A stretch of DNA of 64,000 bases from Obesumbacterium proteus (lineage in GTDB: Bacteria; Pseudomonadota; Gammaproteobacteria; Enterobacterales; Enterobacteriaceae). Every line of letters begins with the position of its first letter. Position 1 is the stretch's first letter. Shown in pieces: positions 60,841 through 64,000 of the stretch. The position numbers and the translations under genes are program-made. The notes under the pieces are model-generated. The model saw only the letters and a list, made by a program, of their open reading frames with translations, was not told the origin of the DNA and did not search any database. Location: the NCBI RefSeq assembly GCF_001586165.1, contig NZ_CP014608.1:2728001-2792000 (forward strand). The letters run 5' to 3'.

Positions 60841-61546
60841 TCTTCTGTGTTCACATCGATCTGTCCGTGCGTTTACGCCACAGCCTATCGGTGACGCAGA
60901 GCGGGAGGCAATTTTTGCTGCGGCACGTGCAACGTCTAGCTCCAGCTTCCTCCAGTGCAGCTCGATTATTCGTATCACCGATCCTTCGCTGCGTGAGCAA
61001 CTGGTTGAGCTAACCGGAGGCCAACAGCATGTGGCCGATGCCGCTGAATTCTGGGTTTTCTGCGCTGATTTCAATCGCCATAAAGAAATTTTCCCCCAAG
61101 CGGAATTAGGTCTGGCCGAGCAGCTGCTGTTAGGCACCGTTGATACTTCGTTAATGGCGCAAAACGCCTTTACCGCGGCAGAATCGCTGGGGCTGGGCGG
61201 GGTTTATATTGGTGGGCTGCGCAATAATATTGAGGAAGTCACCCAGCTATTAAAGTTGCCGCAAAACGTGCTGCCGCTGATGGGATTGTGCCTTGGATAT
61301 CCGGCGACCAACCCCGCGCAAAAGCCGCGTTTACCTGAGGCGATGGTGGTGCATGAAAACTACTATCAGCCACTCGACCGTGAACTTTTGGCGCAGTACG
61401 ACGCCCATATTTGCGCCTATTATCAAAGCCGTGGAAGCAACACACGCAGTGATACTTGGAGCGAGCAGATTAAGCGCACGCTGGCGAAAGAGAGCCGTCC
61501 GTTTATGCTGGAATATCTGCATAAACAAGGTTGGATCCTGAGATAG
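60824..61546 (+). CDS. nfsA: Oxygen-insensitive NADPH nitroreductase
   Basis: A 240-residue FMN enzyme that reduces nitroaromatics and nitrofurans by two electrons. FMN-contact segments include CSHRSVRAFTPQPI, ATSSSSFLQCSSIIRI, SLGLGGVYIGGLRNN and LGYPATNPAQKPRLP. ATG 60824 with GAGGAG at 60811 gives the same length as E. coli NfsA. It lies inside the ybjC-nfsA-rimK string. Confidence 0.95.
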   Translation: MTPTIDLLCSHRSVRAFTPQPIGDAEREAIFAAARATSSSSFLQCSSIIRITDPSLREQLVELTGGQQHVADAAEFWVFCADFNRHKEIFPQAELGLAEQLLLGTVDTSLMAQNAFTAAESLGLGGVYIGGLRNNIEEVTQLLKLPQNVLPLMGLCLGYPATNPAQKPRLPEAMVVHENYYQPLDRELLAQYDAHICAYYQSRGSNTRSDTWSEQIKRTLAKESRPFMLEYLHKQGWILR

Positions 61547-61573
61547 TTTGCCTACTGGCTTAAGAGGTTGGCC

Positions 61574-62461
61574 GTGAATATCGTCATACTTTCCCGTGAT
61601 GGTTCCCTGTATTCATGTAAACGCTTGAAAGAGGCGGCGCAGCAGCGTGGTCACAACATTGATATTGTTGATCCGCTTTCGTGCTATATGAACATCAACT
61701 GCGCAGCACCCAGCGTGCATGAAAAAGGGCGCCAGTTGGAACGCTATGACGCGGTGATACCGCGCATTGGATCGGCGATTACCTTTTACGGCACGGCGGT
61801 TTTACGACAGTTTGAAATGCTGGGCAGTTTTCCGCTAAACAACGCCGCTTCGATTGCCAAAGCCCGCGATAAGCTGCACTCATTGCAGTTGTTGGCTCAG
61901 CAGGGCATCGATCTGCCTATCACGGGATTCGCGCATCGTCCTGACGATACCAGCGATTTGATTGAAATGGTCGGTGGTGCTCCGCTGGTGGTTAAGCTGG
62001 TTGAAGGCACGCAGGGGATCGGCGTGGTGCCTGCCGAGACGCGTCAGGCTGCGGAAAGTGTCATTGATGCTTTTCGTGGTTTGAATGCGCACATTCTGGT
62101 GCAGGAATATATCAAAGAGGCCCAGGGCGCAGACATTCGCTGTTTGGTAATCGGCAAGCGGGTGGTGGCGGCCATTGAACGACAGGCTAAACCGGGTGAG
62201 TTTCGTTCGAACCTGCATCGCGGCGGTACCGCCAAACGGGTGGCTATCACTGAACAAGAACGCGAGGTGGCGCTGAAAGCCGTTGCCATGCTGGGGTTAT
62301 GCGTGGCGGGCGTTGATATTCTACGCTCTGCGCGTGGCCCGTTGGTGATGGAGGTTAATGCCTCGCCGGGGTTGGAAGGCATTGAAACCACCACGGGGAA
62401 AGATATTGCAGGTATGATGATCGATTACATTGAACGCACGATTGCGCGCAAAAAGCACTAA
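61574..62461 (+). CDS. rimK: Ribosomal protein S6 glutamate ligase RimK
   Basis: A 295-residue ATP-grasp ligase that adds glutamate residues to the C-terminus of ribosomal protein S6. It has the N-terminal VILSRDGSLYSCKRLKEAA, the ATP-grasp loop LVVKLVEGTQGIGVV, LVQEYIKEAQGADIRCLVIG and the metal site LVMEVNASPGLEGIE. GTG 61574 with AGAGG at 61563-61567 is the start that fits E. coli RimK; a TTG at 61568 is in frame. It follows nfsA by 27 bases. Confidence 0.94.
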   Translation: MNIVILSRDGSLYSCKRLKEAAQQRGHNIDIVDPLSCYMNINCAAPSVHEKGRQLERYDAVIPRIGSAITFYGTAVLRQFEMLGSFPLNNAASIAKARDKLHSLQLLAQQGIDLPITGFAHRPDDTSDLIEMVGGAPLVVKLVEGTQGIGVVPAETRQAAESVIDAFRGLNAHILVQEYIKEAQGADIRCLVIGKRVVAAIERQAKPGEFRSNLHRGGTAKRVAITEQEREVALKAVAMLGLCVAGVDILRSARGPLVMEVNASPGLEGIETTTGKDIAGMMIDYIERTIARKKH

Positions 62462-62652
62462 ACCTGCACAAACTGATTGGTTGCAGGCTGATAGTGATAT
62501 CCTGCCTGCGCCAATCGTTCCTGTAATCCACTCATCGAAATATCATAACGGCGGGCTAAATCCTCTAAGGACGGGCACTCATCGCGGAGTTTCATGTTGA
62601 CGATGCTCATCAGCATCAATGGGTCCATGGTGGCATAGCGCGTCAGCGACAT
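62458..62652 (-). CDS. DUF4250 small protein
   Basis: A 64-residue protein: YATMDPLMLMSIVNMKLRDE, SLEDLARRYDISMSGLQERL and GYHYQPATNQF fit the DUF4250 family, a small helix-turn-helix-like fold of unknown function. ATG 62652 follows AGAGGAG at the right distance; a longer frame to 62793 lacks a ribosome site and overlaps the ybjN control region. It overlaps the rimK stop by four bases on the opposite strand. E. coli does not carry it at this place, as far as remembered. Confidence 0.82.
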   Translation of the reverse strand: MSLTRYATMDPLMLMSIVNMKLRDECPSLEDLARRYDISMSGLQERLAQAGYHYQPATNQFVQV

Positions 62653-62794
62653 TGTGTACTCCTCTTTCCGCCAAGATTGATGAATTAATTGTCTTTGAGC
62701 ATAGATAAAACGGGCAATTTTCCGTAAGCTATGCCCCTTTTCTACGTCTGTGCTTATTATCTCCTGTTTTATCATTTTTGTAAGGTAGGCCACT

Positions 62795-63286
62795 ATGGAT
62801 TCGCTAATCGTCCCGGATCTGGATCTTTTACGACGCTGGCTGGATCAACTGGGCATCACCTTTTTTGAGTGTGACTCCTGCCAAGCGCTACATCTGCCGC
62901 ATATGCAGAATTTTGACGGTGTATTTGACGCTAAAGTCGATATGATCGATCAAACGATTTTGTTCAGTGCGCTGGCTGAAATACGCCCGACCTCGCTGAT
63001 CCCCTTGGTTGCCGATCTCAGTCAAATGAACGCCAGCACCTTGGCAGTGAAAGTCTTTGTTGATATTCAGGATGACAATTTACCGAAGCTGATCGCGTGC
63101 CTTTCATTGAACGGCAGCGTCGGCGTGACGCTTGAGCAGTTTGCTGAGTTCATGAAACAGGGCGAAGAACAGCTTTCGATGATCATGATGGAGACGCGCG
63201 CCAATGGCATGTTGTTTCTCGGCGAAGGCGAAGAAAGCGACGCCGATTACGACCCAAACGCCATGAGCGGGCCTCTGCTACATTAG
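62795..63286 (+). CDS. ybjN: YbjN sensory-transduction-like regulator
   Basis: A 163-residue cytoplasmic protein matching E. coli YbjN in its N-terminal two thirds (FFECDSCQALHLPHMQNFDG, VFDAKVDMIDQTILFSALAE, DDNLPKLIACLSL). The C-terminus is acidic (GEGEESDADYDPNAM). YbjN has a type III chaperone-like fold and is a multicopy modulator of motility and stress, without a defined biochemical activity. A terminator follows. Confidence 0.9.
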   Translation: MDSLIVPDLDLLRRWLDQLGITFFECDSCQALHLPHMQNFDGVFDAKVDMIDQTILFSALAEIRPTSLIPLVADLSQMNASTLAVKVFVDIQDDNLPKLIACLSLNGSVGVTLEQFAEFMKQGEEQLSMIMMETRANGMLFLGEGEESDADYDPNAMSGPLLH

Positions 63287-63324
63287 TGATAACGCGCCTG
63301 ACAGTCACTGCGCTGACATGGTTC

Positions 63325-63355
63325 AACGGCACCTTTATGGTGCCGTTAGTTTTTG
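63325..63355 (+). terminator. Terminator of ybjN
   Basis: AACGGCACC-TTTAT-GGTGCCGTT followed by AGTTTTTG, about 40 bases after the stop. Confidence 0.88.
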
Positions 63356-63686
63356 TATAAAAACCTCATAAATATTCTGCAAACCAATCAATCTCCCCGA
63401 TATCTGACGCCATTAGCGGCTTGAATGGCGCACGACATAGATGCTATTGCATAGAAAATCGATAATTGACGTTTTTTCCACCGCTCAGTGGCTGGATAGG
63501 CCATCAGCAGTTATGCTTGATTTGCAGCGTACAGCCCAGATTTTCCTCATATTATTACTCGACATTTAAATGAAGAAATAACCGCTTTTTCTGATTTTAT
63601 ATGCATAACGATCTGCTGTCGCATGCCATCACTGCTGGTAAACGGGCTAGTGCGCGCCGTTTCTACATTATTTGGAGGGATTGACG
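63356..63686. other. Intergenic region before potF
   Basis: About 330 bases that must hold the potFGHI promoter. An AT-rich stretch near 63540-63610 is the likeliest place, but no clear box pair is identified. No small gene seen. Confidence 0.45.
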
Positions 63687-64000
63687 ATGATCAACGGGCA
63701 TAAAAAATGGCTGGTAGGCGCTATCTCTGGGGCTTTAATGGCTACAGCGGCAACGGCCGCCGATCAGAAAACGCTGCATATCTATAACTGGTCTGACTAT
63801 ATTGCACCAGACACCTTGGCGAATTTCACCAAAGAAACCGGTATCAAGGTGGTTTACGACGTGTTTGATTCCAACGAAGTGCTGGAAGGCAAACTGATGG
63901 CTGGTAGCACCGGTTTTGATTTGGTTGTTCCTTCCGCCAGTTTCCTCGAGCGTCAGGTTGGCGCGGGCGTATTTAAACCCTTAGACAAAAGCCAGTTGAG
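63687..64000 (+). CDS. potF: Putrescine ABC transporter, periplasmic binding protein PotF (N-terminal part)
   Basis: The gene is cut by the right edge; 104 codons are seen. A signal peptide (WLVGAISGALMATAATAA) is followed by LHIYNWSDYIAPDTLANF and ETGIKVVYDVFDSNEVLEGK, the conserved start of spermidine/putrescine-binding proteins. DLVVPSASFLERQ also fits PotF. GGAGG at 63674-63678 precedes the ATG. In E. coli potFGHI follows ybjN, as here. Confidence 0.94.
   Translation, partial: MINGHKKWLVGAISGALMATAATAADQKTLHIYNWSDYIAPDTLANFTKETGIKVVYDVFDSNEVLEGKLMAGSTGFDLVVPSASFLERQVGAGVFKPLDKSQL

Overview
This window is enterobacterial chromosome. Gene content and order match Escherichia/Salmonella blocks: the complete histidine operon with a His-rich leader, yeeZ beside hisG, dacC/deoR/ybjG, and ybjL-ybjM-grxA-ybjC-nfsA-rimK-ybjN-potF. 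The blocks are joined differently from E. coli. A dga-type glucosaminate operon, a torCA-like pair, sdaB-sdaC lying between dacC and deoR, and CS1-type fimbriae fit a Hafnia-like member of the Enterobacterales. That genus is an inference from layout and not proven.

Layout. 1-5.9 kb: an operon for D-glucosaminate uptake and breakdown (regulator dgaR, mannose-family PTS dgaABCD, ammonia-lyase dgaE, aldolase dgaF), with a perfect sigma-54 promoter before dgaA. 6-16 kb: sugar exporter setB, a frameshifted orphan antitoxin, a TMAO-reductase pair (torC, torA), an M20 amidohydrolase, ybiI, and an exported two-gene unit (VOC protein plus alginate_exp-type outer-membrane channel). 16.2-23.6 kb: hisL-G-D-C-B-H-A-F-IE with an attenuator and a his-like promoter. 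23.9-33 kb: yeeZ, rimO, a GNAT gene between two copies of the rimO 5' end, araC-type regulator plus YbhB/YbcL protein, an MFS exporter behind a long leader that ends in a terminator, an MBL-fold hydrolase, a leucine-rich-repeat protein, and yahN. 33-37 kb: a three-subunit periplasmic gluconate dehydrogenase. 37-46 kb: dacC, an ERIC element, sdaB and sdaC, deoR, ybjG and an MFS exporter.

46.3-57.3 kb is the accessory region. First comes an alpha-type (CS1/CFA-I-like) chaperone-usher operon: chaperone, pilin, usher, tip protein, second chaperone. Next is a collapsed P2-like prophage. It keeps an integrase tail whose catalytic tyrosine codon is an amber stop, a DinI-like fragment, the portal (gpQ) C-terminus and the ogr C-terminus. 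Between these ends sit a lipoprotein and an OLD-family ATPase/TOPRIM nuclease. These occupy the place where P2 carries tin/old, a cargo site known for antiphage genes. The OLD gene is split by a -1 frame change at a run of eight T.

57.6 kb to the end is conserved host backbone: ybjL, ybjM, grxA, ybjC-nfsA-rimK, a small DUF4250 gene, ybjN and the start of potF.

The most interesting items are the split OLD gene in the prophage cargo site, the 340-nt leader with short ORFs and a terminator before the MFS gene at 28.6 kb, and the duplicated rimO 5' region around the acetyltransferase. No rRNA, tRNA, CRISPR array or intact insertion sequence was seen.
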